From positions 46,641,928 through 46,705,927 of the forward strand of contig CM043959.1 in assembly GCA_014529385.2 (NCBI GenBank): a stretch of DNA of 64,000 nucleotides, given 5' to 3'. The DNA is from Adiantum capillus-veneris. Taxonomy: Eukaryota; Streptophyta; Polypodiopsida; Polypodiales; Pteridaceae. Both the position numbers and the translations under genes were made by a program. The notes beneath the pieces are model-generated. The model did not search any database and had not been told where the DNA came from. It saw only the letters and a program-made list of their open reading frames with translations. Below are positions 10,157-20,525 of the stretch, one piece after another; position 1 is the stretch's first letter, and each line of letters starts with the position of its first letter.

Positions 10157-10935
10157 AGTGAGGTACTGGTACCGAACTGTATGGCGTCAAGGGAGATCGC
10201 CAATAGCATCCGAAATCCTGGAAGGGGCTCGCGTCGCCGGCTCACTCTGATGTGTGGGTCGTGCGATACTTGAACTTCATAAATGTCTGCAAAGTCTTCT
10301 TCTTTGGGCCGCGCCAAAAGCGACAAAATCTTCTGTGGCTCCTTCAATGCTTCAACTTCGTCGAGAGTTTTGCTTCTTTCATCTTCAAGAATCTCCATGG
10401 CTGAAAATTCTTGAAACCATTTCCAACACAAAACCATTAACATACCCATTCCATATAAAGTGAAGGAAAAAATTCTTGTCTTTTCTAAAGACTGTGCATG
10501 CAATGTAGATGAACAAATAGACGGAGTGACAACCCGTTCATCAAACACATGCAAACAATGAGGTCGAATCTTTTCTGTTTGATAGAAATCAATCAACTGT
10601 GGCAAATCACAATGGAAATGCCCATGCTTGGTGCTCATACAATCATGTGCTCGTTCAGAAACTGTGTCATGCCAAGAAAGAAACATGGAATGTGACTTCC
10701 TGACATACAAACTTTTCAACTTTTCATGAACAATCCGCATACATTCGTGCTCATCCATGAGAGAAACGTGCTCAACATACAATATGTCAAGCCTAGGAAA
10801 AGGGATCACATAACGATGCTGACTAAAATACAGGAACCCGTCACGAATGAAACACTCGAACAATGCATGCGTATCAATCATGCGAACACACAATACTTCC
10901 TGTGAGGGTGCTTTGGACCTAGGCTCGAGAGCCAA
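10153..10935 (-). CDS. Family-A C-terminal unknown domain, copy 1
   Basis: A 260-codon uninterrupted minus frame with no recognised relatives. Visible features are an LCVRMIDTHALFECFIRDG motif, an aromatic LYFSQHRYVIPFPR segment, MDEHECMRIVHEKLK, a HGHFHCDLPQLIDF histidine cluster and a hydrophobic FSFTLYGMGMLMVLCWKW stretch that could cross a membrane. It lies immediately before the polypurine tract, where reverse transcriptase and integrase would be expected, and carries none of their motifs. The upstream His/Asp-rich part is in another frame because about 20 bp present in unit 2 are missing near 10970. Function is unknown. Confidence 0.55.
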   Translation of the reverse strand: MALEPRSKAPSQEVLCVRMIDTHALFECFIRDGFLYFSQHRYVIPFPRLDILYVEHVSLMDEHECMRIVHEKLKSLYVRKSHSMFLSWHDTVSERAHDCMSTKHGHFHCDLPQLIDFYQTEKIRPHCLHVFDERVVTPSICSSTLHAQSLEKTRIFSFTLYGMGMLMVLCWKWFQEFSAMEILEDERSKTLDEVEALKEPQKILSLLARPKEEDFADIYEVQVSHDPHIRVSRRREPLPGFRMLLAISLDAIQFGTSTSL

Positions 10936-11377
10936 GATCGGTTCTTCCTGAATGATCGAATCGTCCTGTGGGGGTAACCAAGATCGGATCTTCGTGATTG
11001 ATCGAATCTACAACGAGGTTAGTTTCGCTAGGAAAAGCATCCACTAACACATCATCCTTGTAAACAATCACATCATCTTCATGCAATTCATCATGCTTGT
11101 CATTGGCATCCAAATCATCATGCTTAGCAATAGCATTCAAATCATCATGCTTATCTTTGTCATCCAAATCATCATGCAAATCATTGTCAATCAAATCATC
11201 ATGCTTCTCATCATCATGCAAATCATTATGCTTATCATTGTCGTTCAAAATATCATCATGCTTCATACAATCATGCAAATCCTGTGTATCATGCGATTGA
11301 GAAGAAGAGACTGAGAGAGTCTCCTTTCCCAGAATCTCTTGCATCGGTGCCTGCACTTGAGAAAAGAGTCGCAACAT
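10919..11377 (-). pseudogene. Family-A His/Asp-rich repeat region, unit 1
   Basis: This minus frame begins with a coiled-coil-like LRLFSQVQAPMQEIL segment, then ETLSVSSSQSHDTQDLHDC. It then enters a run of short units of the type DKHDDL/DLHDDL, about seven degenerate copies between 11290 and 11070. The tandem nature is visible in the DNA as repeated CATCATGCTT-type blocks. The frame loses register with the downstream domain near 10975. A stop at about 11380 separates it from the gag-like N-terminus in the same frame. Confidence 0.55.
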
Positions 11378-11410
11378 CTCTTGCAGCCGTGCTTTGTTCT
11401 CGCGATAAAA

Positions 11411-11851
11411 TTATGCTTGTCTTGCTTGGTTCTCTGCGTGTCTACGTTCCATTTCTGCTTTTCTTTCTTTGAATTCACGATCCAATGTGGCTTGTCGTTC
11501 TTTGGCTTCCAAGCGTGCTTGCTCACGTGCACGCGCTATGGCTGCCATTCTTACGGCATTTCTTGCTTTGCATTGTAAATTATGTTCCATAAACAACAAT
11601 TCCAACTCATCCGTTGGAGTTAGTGCAATCAGTGTCGTAGATGGGAAAGGGTCAGAAAAACCTCCTGCTGGAGAAAATTCTTCTTCGCCTCTCTCATGCT
11701 CATCACTTCCAAGCGAAGTATCCATTCCGCTTCGAGTGATGATCATCTTGAAGTCGTGGGTTCTTGTGGTCTGGGTTCTTAAGTTCACGAGGAACTTGGG
11801 TTCTTGCGCGTCTTGGGTTCTTGGGTTCTTGAGGTTTTCTTTCGCTTGCAA
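11411..11851 (-). pseudogene. Family-A gag-like N-terminus, unit 1
   Basis: The frame contains a basic, Asn/Pro-rich lead, the family signature ITRSGMDTS, DEHERGEEEF, and a strongly charged helical stretch (REQARLEAKERQATLDREF) likely to form a coiled coil. The capsid, zinc knuckle and protease present in the element at 22209-28188 are missing here. The helix runs almost directly into the His/Asp repeat region, in the same frame but after a stop. Confidence 0.5.
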
Positions 11852-11918
11852 ATCGCGTTGGAGAAGGATCTTCTCTTCACTCGAGTTCTACCCTTTTCTG
11901 CGGGCGCACCCCTTGGCG

Positions 11919-12859
11919 TATGCAATGGACTATGCAACTTGGTCTATGACGATGACGACGACGACGACAACGATGACGATGACGATGACGACGACGACGA
12001 TGGCTGAAATCTGAGATCTTCTAATCGCTGAATTTCGGGACTGTTTCGGTGGCTGAAAATGACTGTTTTCTTGCTGTGGTTATGGCTGAAAATGATCTCT
12101 TCCTTCGGGGTTCATGCTGCAGATGAAAACGTTGATGCTTTGTACCTGCTGAGCTGCGTTTTAGGGCAGATCTGCACCTGCTGAAAACGCTGCCAATGAT
12201 GAGGAACACCTGCTGAAAAATGCTGGTCTAGAGGGCTGAAATCGCTGATGATCTGCTGGCAAAACGCTGGGATGGGCAGCAAGGTCTAGCGTTAGTGCTT
12301 GATGAGAAAACTCTGAAGTGACTTGCTATGATGGGTTGTTCTGCAGGTGGTAAATACGCCAGGCAAGGTAGTTGTTGGCGATGCTAGATCTAGGGACTAT
12401 GGGAGAAAACGCCAGGCATGGGAGGTGGATGGCGATGGGTCATAAGGGGGGGTACTGCTGAGAAGTTGCCTGTTGAGCGGGAAGCTCCTGCTGCTTCTTC
12501 TGCCAGAAAGTGCTAACTTGGGTTTGCTTATATATTAACTTAGCAAAATTGCCCTACCTACTTTTGTTGGAAAGTCACTTAAAAATAACAAGTGAAAATC
12601 CCAATAAATAGGAAAATAGGCTAAATGCACTCGAAAATTCCCCTAACTGATGCTAATGAATTCTGATGGGAATTCCGATGATCATGCTGAGTGCAACCAG
12701 AGGATATGCATCTATGCTAAGTGACTGGGCATGCACGGTGTACGAATAGACTCACAAAAGTGCCATATCACTGCTAATCTAAACTTGACTGAACTGACTG
12801 AACCCTGCTGTGGTGTAGCTTGTCCACGGACACATAGGGTTGGGATGTGTCACGTGACA
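11919..12859 (-). repeat. Truncated family-A LTR inside the complex
   Basis: Starts abruptly at TATGCAATGGACTATGC and runs to GTGTCACGTGACA. A long GAC/GAT tract occupies 11948-12003. The first about 270 bp of the LTR and the primer-binding region are missing at the junction with unit 1. Confidence 0.8.
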
Positions 12860-14163
12860 TCCCCTCCTTTTCAAAGTGAGGTACTGGTACCGAACTATAT
12901 GGCGTCGAGGGAGATCGCCAACAGCATCCGGAATCCTGGAAGGGACTCTTCGCCGGCCCACTCTACTGTGTAGGTCGAGTGGTACTTGAACTTCATAAAG
13001 GTTTGCAACCCTTGCTTCTTTGGGCCGCGCCGAAGGCGACACAAAGTCTTCTGAATCTCCTTTCTTGCGTCAACTTCGTCGAGAGTCATGCTTCTTCCGT
13101 CTTCAAGAATCTCCATGGCTGAAAATTCCTGAAAGCATCTCCAACACAAAACCATGAACATACCCATTCCATGTAAAGTGAAGGAAAAAAATCTTGTCGT
13201 CTCTAAAGACTGTGTATGCAATGTCGATGAACATAGAGACGGAGTGACAACCCGTTCATCAAACACATGCAAACAATGCGGTCGAATCTTTTCTGTTTGA
13301 TCGAAATCAATCAACTGTGGCAAATCACAATGGAAATGCCCATGCTTGGTGCTCATACTGTCATGTGCTCTTTCGGAAACTGTGTCATGCCAAGGAAGAG
13401 ACATGGAATGTGACTTCCTGACATACAAACTTTTCAACTTTTCATGAACAATCCGCATACATTCGTGCTCATCCATGAGAGAAACGTGCTCAACATACAA
13501 TATGTCATGCCTAGTAAAAGGGATCACATAACGATGCTGACTAAAATACAGGAAACCTTCACGAATGAAACACTCGAACAATGCGTGCGTATCAATCATG
13601 CAAACACACAATACTTCCTGTGATGGTTCTTTGGACCAAGGCTCGAGAGCCAAGATCGGTTCGTCTTGAGGGGGTTCTTTCTGAATGATCGAATCGTCCT
13701 GTGGGGGTTCTTTGGACCTCGACTCGAAAGCCAAGATCGGATCTTCGTGATTGATCGAATCTACAACAAGGTTAGCTTTGCTAGAAAAAGCATCTACTAA
13801 CACATCATCCTTGTGAACAATCACCTCATCTTTATGCAACTCATCATGCTTGAGAGAAATCACATCTTGATCATGCAAATCATCATGCTTGTCATTGGCA
13901 TCCAAATCATCATCATGCTTCACACAATCATGCAAATCCTGTGTGTCATGCGATGGAGAAGAAGAGACTGAGAGAGTCTCCTTTTCCCTATCCTGTTCAA
14001 TCTGTGCTTGTATTCTAGAAAAGAGTCGCAACATCTCTTGCCTTATTGCTTTGTTCTTGCGATCAAACTTCGCTTGCATTTCTTTGTTCTCGCGATCAAA
14101 TTCTGCTTCTCTTGCTTTGGCTTCCAAGCGTGCTTGCTCGCTCTCACGCGCTATGGCTGCCAT
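12860..14163 (-). CDS. Family-A His/Asp repeat plus C-terminal unknown domain, copy 2
   Basis: A 422-codon open frame (14163-12895) holds, in order: a charged coiled-coil segment (SEQARLEAKAREAEFDREN), ETLSVSSSPSHDTQDLHDC, a short His/Asp repeat (VKHDDDL, DKHDDLHDQD), a proline/glutamate segment with repeated SKEPPQ/SKEPSQ, and the full unknown domain (MIDTHALFECFIREG, then LDEVDARKEIQKTL). The frame reaches within about 35 bp of the polypurine tract. Its intactness in an otherwise rearranged insertion suggests recent activity or selection. The capsid and protease are missing, so it is not a standard gag-pol. It may act with proteins from another element; that is inference. Confidence 0.6.
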
Positions 14164-14196
14164 TCCTTCTTTGTATTTACGATCTATGGTTGCCCT

Positions 14197-14571
14197 TCAT
14201 TCTTCGTAAGCCTTTCTTTCTGCTTCTCTTTCTTGGTTCAACTCCTCCATAGGAGTTAGTGCAATCTTTGTCGTAGATTGAAAGGGGGGAGGGTCGGAAA
14301 AACCTCCTGGTGAGGAAAATTCTTCTTCGCCTCTCTCATGCTCATCACCTCCAAGCGAAGTATCCATTCCGCTTCGAGTGATGATCATTCTGAAGTCGTG
14401 GGTTCTCGTGGGTCCTTGGGGTCTTGGGTTCTTAAGTCCACGAGAAACTTGGGTTCTTGGGGGTTCTTGGGTTCTTAAGTTCACGAGGAACTTGGGTTCT
14501 TGAGGGTCTTGGTTCTTGAGGTCCTTGATTCGTGAGAATCTTCGGTTCTTGAGGTTTTCTTTCGCTTGCAA
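14197..14571 (-). pseudogene. Family-A gag-like N-terminus, unit 2
   Basis: In the same frame as the 422-codon frame and separated from it by a single stop near 14195. It shows an Asn/Arg/Pro-rich lead and the signature IITRSGMDTSLGGDEHERG, then a Pro-rich stretch. If the stop were a point change, unit 2 would encode one protein of about 560 residues. Confidence 0.5.
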
Positions 14572-14903
14572 ATCGCGTTGGAGAAGGATCTTCTCTTCAC
14601 CCGAGTTCTACCCTTTTCTGCGGACGCACCCCTTGGCGGCCTTGCGCTCACACCAAGGTTGCTTTTTCCCACCTCACGTCGATTGGCCGGCCGCTAAGTG
14701 CACGGTTCGCTCTCAATGAGTGAAAAGAGACACAAGGGGAGGCTAGACAAGCCCTTCTTTCTTGGGATTCCTGTCACTCTTCAACAAAACACGATTAGGA
14801 ATCGCCACGCCCAAGTAAACTTGGGTTCGTGCGATCGCAACAAGCAAAAAAAAACTTGTGGTTCTTGTGGTTCTTTCCTTGAGTAATACAGAACACTTCC
14901 AAA

Positions 14904-14916
14904 GCTCTAATACCAA
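14904..14916 (-). other. Primer-binding site of unit 2
   Basis: The minus strand reads TTGGTATTAGAGC right after the LTR end, the initiator-Met tRNA site with one change (C to T) from TTGGTATCAGAGC. Confidence 0.8.
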
Positions 14917-16096
14917 TGTTAGGTACAGCGGAATGAATGTTGTATTTTCTCAAGATTAGTGATCTTTACTGCTCAAGGTTCCTTTTAGTTCTTAGGGAAA
15001 GAGAGAGCTTTCCGTCTTGTAGAGTGCTATGATCACGAACAAAGTGAGTGGATTGTGCGTGCAAGTGAATGAGACTGAGAGAAGGAGAGAGAAGAGATAC
15101 GACACCCAAGAGGTTGTAAAACCCTCCTCTGAAGGCCCCACTCTCGTCGGCGAGAGTGGTCTACTTTGATTGCACAAAGGTGTACAATGCGTATGCAATG
15201 GACTATGCAACTTGGTCTATGACGATGACGACGACGATGGCTAAAATCTAAGATCTTCTAATCGCTGAATTTCGGGACTGTTTCAGTTGCTGAAAATGAC
15301 TGTTTTCTTGCTGTGATTATGGCTGAAAATGATCTCTTCCTTCGGGGTTCATGCTGCAGATGAAAACGTTGATGCTTTGTACCTGCTGAGCTGCGTTTTA
15401 GGGCAGATCTACACCTGCTCAAAACGCTGCCAATGATAAGGAACACCTGCTGAAAAATGCTGGTCTAGAGGGCTGAAATCGCTGATGATCTGCTGGCAAA
15501 ACGCTGGGATGGGCAGCAAGGTCTAGCGTTAGTGCTTGATGAGAAAACTCTGAAGTCACTTGCTATGATGGGCTGTTCTGCAGGTGGTAAAAACGCCAGG
15601 CAAGGTAGTTGTTGGCGATGCTAGATCTAGGGACTATGGGAGAAAACGCCAGGCATGGGAGGTGGATGGCGATGGGTCATAAGGGGGGGTACTGCTGAGA
15701 AGTTGCCTGTTGAGCGGGAAGCCCCTGCTGCCTCTTCTACCAGAAAGTGCTAACTTGGGTTTGCTTATATATTAACTTAGCAAAATTGCCCTACCTACTT
15801 TTGTTGGAAAGTCACTTAAAAATAATAAGTGAAAATCCCAATAAATAGGAAAATAGGCTAAATGCACTCGAAAATTCCCCTAACTGATGCTAATGAATTC
15901 TGATGGGAATTCCGATGATCATGCTGTGTGCAACCAGAGGATATGCATCTATGCTAAGTGACTGGGCATGCACGGTCTACGAATAGACTCACAAAAGTGC
16001 CATATCACTGCTAATCTAAACTTGACTGAACTGACTGAACCCTGCTGTGGTGTAGCTTGTCCACGGACACATAGGGTTGGGATGTGTCACGTGACA
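14917..16096 (-). repeat. Family-A LTR (5' LTR of the complex)
   Basis: Plus-strand ends are TGTTAGGTACAGCGG and GTGTCACGTGACA. Nearly identical to the truncated LTR at 11919-12859 over their shared length. Confidence 0.85.
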
Positions 16097-17011
16097 ATGC
16101 GTATGCAATGGACTGATGCAATGGGACTATGCCGATGACGACGACGGTGATGGCGACGACGACTTGATGGCTGAAATCTGAGATCTTCTAATCGCTGAAT
16201 TTCGGGACTGTTTCGGTGGCTGAAAATGACTGTTTTGGCTGCGTTTTTATGGCTGAAAATGGGGGATCATCTGCAACCATCTTGGGGCTGATCGGCTACT
16301 ATGTCATAAGCTGGAAACTGCGAGTATCTGCTGCTGGTTTGGACTGAGAATTAGAAATGCTGATGCTGCCTTCTCTTGCCAAAAACGCTACTGCTGATCT
16401 GCTGCAAAAACGCTGGTCTACAGCATTCCCTAGCGTTAGTAAAAACGCTGAGTTGGGGCAGATCCTTGGTGAGCAAAACGCTAAGGGGCTGATCCGCAGG
16501 GGGAACAAGCGCCAGAAGGGGAAACTTGATGGCGATGGGAATCTACTGGGAATGGGAACTTGCCCGGCGAGGATGGGATCCAAAAATGCGGGGGGTGTTG
16601 GGGGGTACTGCTGAGAAGTTGCCTGTTGAACGGGAAGCTCCTGCTGCCTCTTCTACCAGAAAGTGCTAACTTGGGTTTGCTTATATATTAACTTAGCAAA
16701 ATTGCCCTACCTACTTTTGTTGGAAAGTCACTTAAAAATAATAAGTGAAAATAACCAAAAATAGGAAATTAGGCTAAATGCACTGGAAAATTCCCCTAAC
16801 TCATGCTAATGGATTCTGATGGAAATTCTGATGATCATGCTATGTGCAACCGGAGGATATGCATCTATGCTAAGTGACTGGGCATGCATGGTCTATGAAT
16901 AGACTCACAAAAGTGCCAGATCACTGCTAATCTAAACTGACTGGACTGACTGAACCCTGCTGTGATGTAGCTTGTCCACGGACACATAGAGTTGGGATGT
17001 GTCACGTGACA
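16097..17011 (-). repeat. Truncated family-A LTR at the right edge of the complex
   Basis: Joined to the preceding LTR end at ACA|ATGCGTATGC, so two LTR ends are fused without internal DNA. It resembles the first LTR (8948-10141) more than its neighbour, for example in its GATGACGACGACGGTGAT tract and CTGGGAATGGGAACTT stretch. It ends at the TGGAT duplication. Confidence 0.8.
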
Positions 17012-17016
17012 TGGAT

Positions 17017-17820
17017 TCCACGCACGCTGTGCACATGTACTTGCTAGGATTACATGAAGATTAACGTTGGGCCTTAATCAAGGACAAAGCCCCAACTGAC
17101 GTCGAGGATGCAGTCGCAAAGGCCAGGACGTTCCATTTGATAAATGGAGTGAATTATAAGAAGAAAAGAACTGCAGACCATCATTCCGGTGAGGGCGCTT
17201 CGAGGAAGGGACCCCGATTCCAGCATAAGTCCAAATCACCGCCGAGCTCTTCTCAGGAGAAGAAGAAATCCACGAATGCTTCAGTTGCTAATGCAGTGAA
17301 GAAGAGGGCTTGCTTCGTATGTGGCCAGACGTGTCACCAAATCAAGGATTGTCCCAAGAAGAAGACAAAGAAACCGCAAGGTCGTCCTTCGATTCAGATT
17401 CACGAGATCTCAAGTAACTCTGATGTCATTCAAGTTGAAATCCATCATTTAGCGCACAATTCATGCACTAAATGTACTTTTAGCACCAAAGTGTTTGGTA
17501 AGCACGATCTTCTCCGTTTCTCGAGGAACATCAATGGTCACGACGTGACCGTACTCCTTGATAATGGAAGCTCACACAATTTTGTGGATGCAAAATTGGT
17601 GCAGAAACTGAGCCTACGGACACGCGACACTGACCATGAGTATCGCGTGAAGATGGCTCGTGGCAAGGATACAGATGTATGGAATCGGATGGTTCCAGAT
17701 TTGTCGCTCGAGCTAGCTGATTACAAAGAGAACCTGAATTTCCACATCATGCACCTGGACAGACCAGATGTTATTTTAGGAATTCCATGGTTTTACGATA
17801 AAAAGATTCATTGTATATAG
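17017..17820 (+). pseudogene. C gag C-terminus and protease
   Basis: The frame continues the gag capsid (HAVHMYLLGLHED), meets a TAA at 17062, then proceeds through APTDVEDAVAKARTF and a basic region to a CCHC zinc knuckle CFVCGQTCHQIKDCP near 17310. The retropepsin domain follows. The active site reads VLLDNGSSHNFVDA near 17550, with Asn in place of the usual Ser or Thr, and the fold ends at PDVILGIPWF. The frame closes at TAG 17818. One stop plus the active-site change indicate loss of function. Confidence 0.75.
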
Positions 17821-17861
17821 ACTATGTACATCACTCTCTTGTTTTTGTTAAGCAGGACATG

Positions 17862-19102
17862 TGTAAGGTGCAGCGGAATGAATGTTGTATTTTCTCAAGA
17901 TTAGTGATCTTTATTGCTCAAGGTTCCTTTTAGTTCTTAGGGAAAGAGAGAGCTTTCCGTCTTATGGAGAGTGCTATGATCTCGAACAAAGTCAGTGGAT
18001 ATTGTGCGTGCAAGTGAATGAGACTGAGAGAAGGAGAGAGAAGAGATACGACACCGAGAGGTTGTAAAACCCTCCTCCGAAGGCCCCACTCTCGTCGGCA
18101 AGAGTGGTCTACTTTGATTGCACAAGGTGTACAATGCGTATGCAATGGACTGATGCAATGGGACTGTGCCGATGGCGACGACGATGGTGACGACGACGAT
18201 GGCTGGATCTATGATCTTCTTCGACAGGAATCGGGGACTGTTTTGGGGCTGAAATTGGACTGTTTCGGGGCTGACTTGTGGCTGAATTTCACTGCCCTTG
18301 TCGAGGGTGACTTGGTGATGAAAAACGCTGATCTAAATGGGCATATGGGCTGCGTTTTTCCTTGCTGTAAAACGCTGATAATGCTGCTGTAAAACGCTGA
18401 ATGGGGGAGGCCAAAACACTGCAGATCTGCTGCGTTCTTGATGGCTGAATGCTGAAGAGAAAACGCTGGTCTAATGAGGTGTTTCTGGCGTTAGTACATG
18501 CTGAAATCGCTGCAGATCTGCCAGCAAATCCTAGCGTTAGTGATTCTTGATGGTGCTTCTGCCAATGGGGTAAAACACCAGGGCAAGGTGGACTTGGGAT
18601 GGCGATAGCAGGTTTTGGAAACGCCAAGAGGAAGGTCCTTCTCGCGATGGCTGAAAACGCTGATGGCTGCGGGAAGGGGAGTCTTGCTGAGAGAGGGTGG
18701 GACACCTGTTGCTTGGGGAAGCCTGCTGTGCCTTTGCTCATCTGCCAATTTGTGCTAACTTGGGTTTGCTTATATATTAACTTACCCAATTTGCCCTACT
18801 GAGTACCCAACAAAAGTCACTTAATAAATAAGTGAAAAATGTCAAAAATAGGGAAAAATGGGATAAAGTCATCTGAAAAATCCCCAAACTGACTCTGATG
18901 GAATCTAATGGAAATGCTTATGCTTATGCAGTGTGCAACCAGAGGATATGCATCTACACTGAGTGATTGGGCATGCACGGTCTACGAATAGACTCACAAA
19001 AGTGCCAGATCACTTCTAATCTAACTCCACTGGACTTGACGGAAACCCTGTTATGGTGTAGCTTGTCCACGGACACATAGGGTTGGGATGTGTCACGTGA
19101 CA
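17862..19102 (-). mobile_element. Family-A solo LTR
   Basis: A 1241-bp LTR (plus-strand TGTAAGGTGCAGCGG to GTGTCACGTGACA) flanked by ACATG on both sides (17857-17861 and 19103-19107). This is the classic footprint of LTR-LTR recombination after an insertion between the protease and reverse transcriptase of element C. It has diverged from the other family-A LTRs in its middle (18220-18720) and is probably a different subfamily or older. Confidence 0.9.
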
Positions 19103-19166
19103 ACATGCCTCATGTATCTGTGTCGGTTTGTAATCAGATTTCTATAAATAATGGTTTTGCATTAAG

Positions 19167-19976
19167 TTGGTGGCTGGTAGTCAGCCCTTCTCAAAGAAAC
19201 CCTATCAATTTAGTAAAACCGAAGAGGACAAGATTCAACGGCAACTGAAAGATTATCTCGACACGGATTTTGTTCGGCCAAGTAAATCCCCGTGGGGAGC
19301 GCCAGTGTTACTTTCTCGAAAGAAGGATAACACTATGCGTTTTTGCGTGGATTACAAGGGGTTGAACAAGCTCACTGTCAAGAACAAGTATCCGCTCCCG
19401 CGCATGGACGATCTGATAGATCGGCTCCATGGAGCGCTGTATTTTACGAAGATAGACCTGCGATCGGGCTATCATCAGATACGGATCAAACTGGAAGATG
19501 TTCCCAAGACAGGCTTCCATACGTGTTATGGCCACTATGAGTTTTTGGTCTTGCCTTTTGGTTTAACCTATGCTCCAGCTAAGTTTCAACAGATGATGAA
19601 TGATCTGTTGAGACCATTTTTAGGCAGCTTCGTTGTTGTATTTCTCGATGATATCTTGATCTGCAGTCGAAGTTTGTCTGAGCTCCTAGCGCATATACGC
19701 ATTGTTCTCAAAGTATTGAGAACTGAGATGCTTTACGCCAAGGCTTCTAAGTGTGAATTCTTTAGGAAAGAGCTTCTATACTTGGGTCATATCATTACTC
19801 GCGATGGAATTCGCGTTGACCCTGAAAAGTTGGATAAAGTGCGAAATTGGCCCATTCTGAAGAATGTGCGCCAAGTAAAGTCCTTTTTAGGCTTTGCTGG
19901 ATTCTTTCACAAGTTTATCAAGGATTACTCTAAAGTTGTTGCTCCGCTTACGCAACTTTTAAAATGGGAGGAGTGA
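19167..19976 (+). pseudogene. C reverse transcriptase
   Basis: A 269-codon frame carries a full gypsy reverse transcriptase core: VRPSKSPWGAPVLLSRKKD, FCVDYKGLNKLTVKNKYPLP, the IDLRSGYHQIRI motif, PFGLTYAPAKFQ, and the catalytic FLDDILICS. The connection segment YLGHIITRDGI and SFLGFAGFFHKFI follow. It ends in a stop at 19974; the spacer to RNase H (19977-20070) is broken. Motif residues are preserved, so the damage here is mainly at the edges. Confidence 0.85.
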
Positions 19977-20029
19977 AAGGGCCGAAGACTTCGGGTCCTC
20001 ATCGTAAAGGTAACCCCCCTGTTGTCTAA

Positions 20030-20525
20030 AATGAGCGTCTCGATGAGAGCTTTCGGACACTAAAGCACTTAGTGACTACTGCGCCAATATTGCACATTGT
20101 GGATCCTAGCAAACTGTTTGTGGTTGAAACGGATACTAGTGATTATGCCATTGGTGCGGCATTATACCAGGATGGACGTCCTATTGCGTTTAAAAGTAAG
20201 AAACTTTCTGATGCAGAGATGCGTTATCCAGCGTATGAGAAGGAGCTTTACACCGTAGTCCACTCCCTGAGGAAATGGCGGCACTACTTGTATGGCTTTA
20301 CGTTTGTTGCATGGACAGATCATCACTCCTTGCGCTATATCTGTGATCAGGGTGATCTCAAAGGCCGGAAGGCTGGACGGGTTGAGCTTATGCAAGAGTT
20401 TTGACTTTGAGATCCGTTATAGAAAAGGATCTAGCAATCGAGTTGCCGATGCACTCAGCAGGATTCCTGAGGTTAATGCCTTGTCTATTGCTGAAATCTC
20501 AACGGATTTCTATCTCTCTCTCTAA
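20030..20525 (+). pseudogene. C RNase H
   Basis: FVVETDTSDYAIGAALYQD (first catalytic Asp), then SDAEMRYPAYEKELYTVV with the Glu, and WTDHHSLRYI with the next Asp, mark a gypsy RNase H. An extra T near 20400 shifts the frame. The following frame gives FDFEIRYRKGSSNRVADALSR, the conserved end of the domain. Upstream, a stop lies just before the AFRTLKHLVTT start. Confidence 0.8.

Larger units (their letters stand above)
8948..17011 (-). mobile_element. Family-A multi-LTR complex inserted in C gag
   Basis: TGGAT flanks both sides (8943-8947 and 17012-17016), so the block entered as one insertion or grew in place afterwards. From the left it contains: LTR (8948-10141), internal unit 1 (10142-11918), truncated LTR (11919-12859), internal unit 2 (12860-14916), primer-binding site, LTR (14917-16096), truncated LTR (16097-17011). 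The two truncated LTRs start at the same kind of position, around the TATGCAATGGACT sequence. Junctions show microhomology (GCG near 11917; ACA near 16095), pointing to illegitimate or unequal recombination. Confidence 0.85.

Noticed and set aside
8948-17011. Two independent family-A insertions side by side
   Set aside because: Only one pair of target duplications exists and the internal junctions show microhomology instead of duplications.
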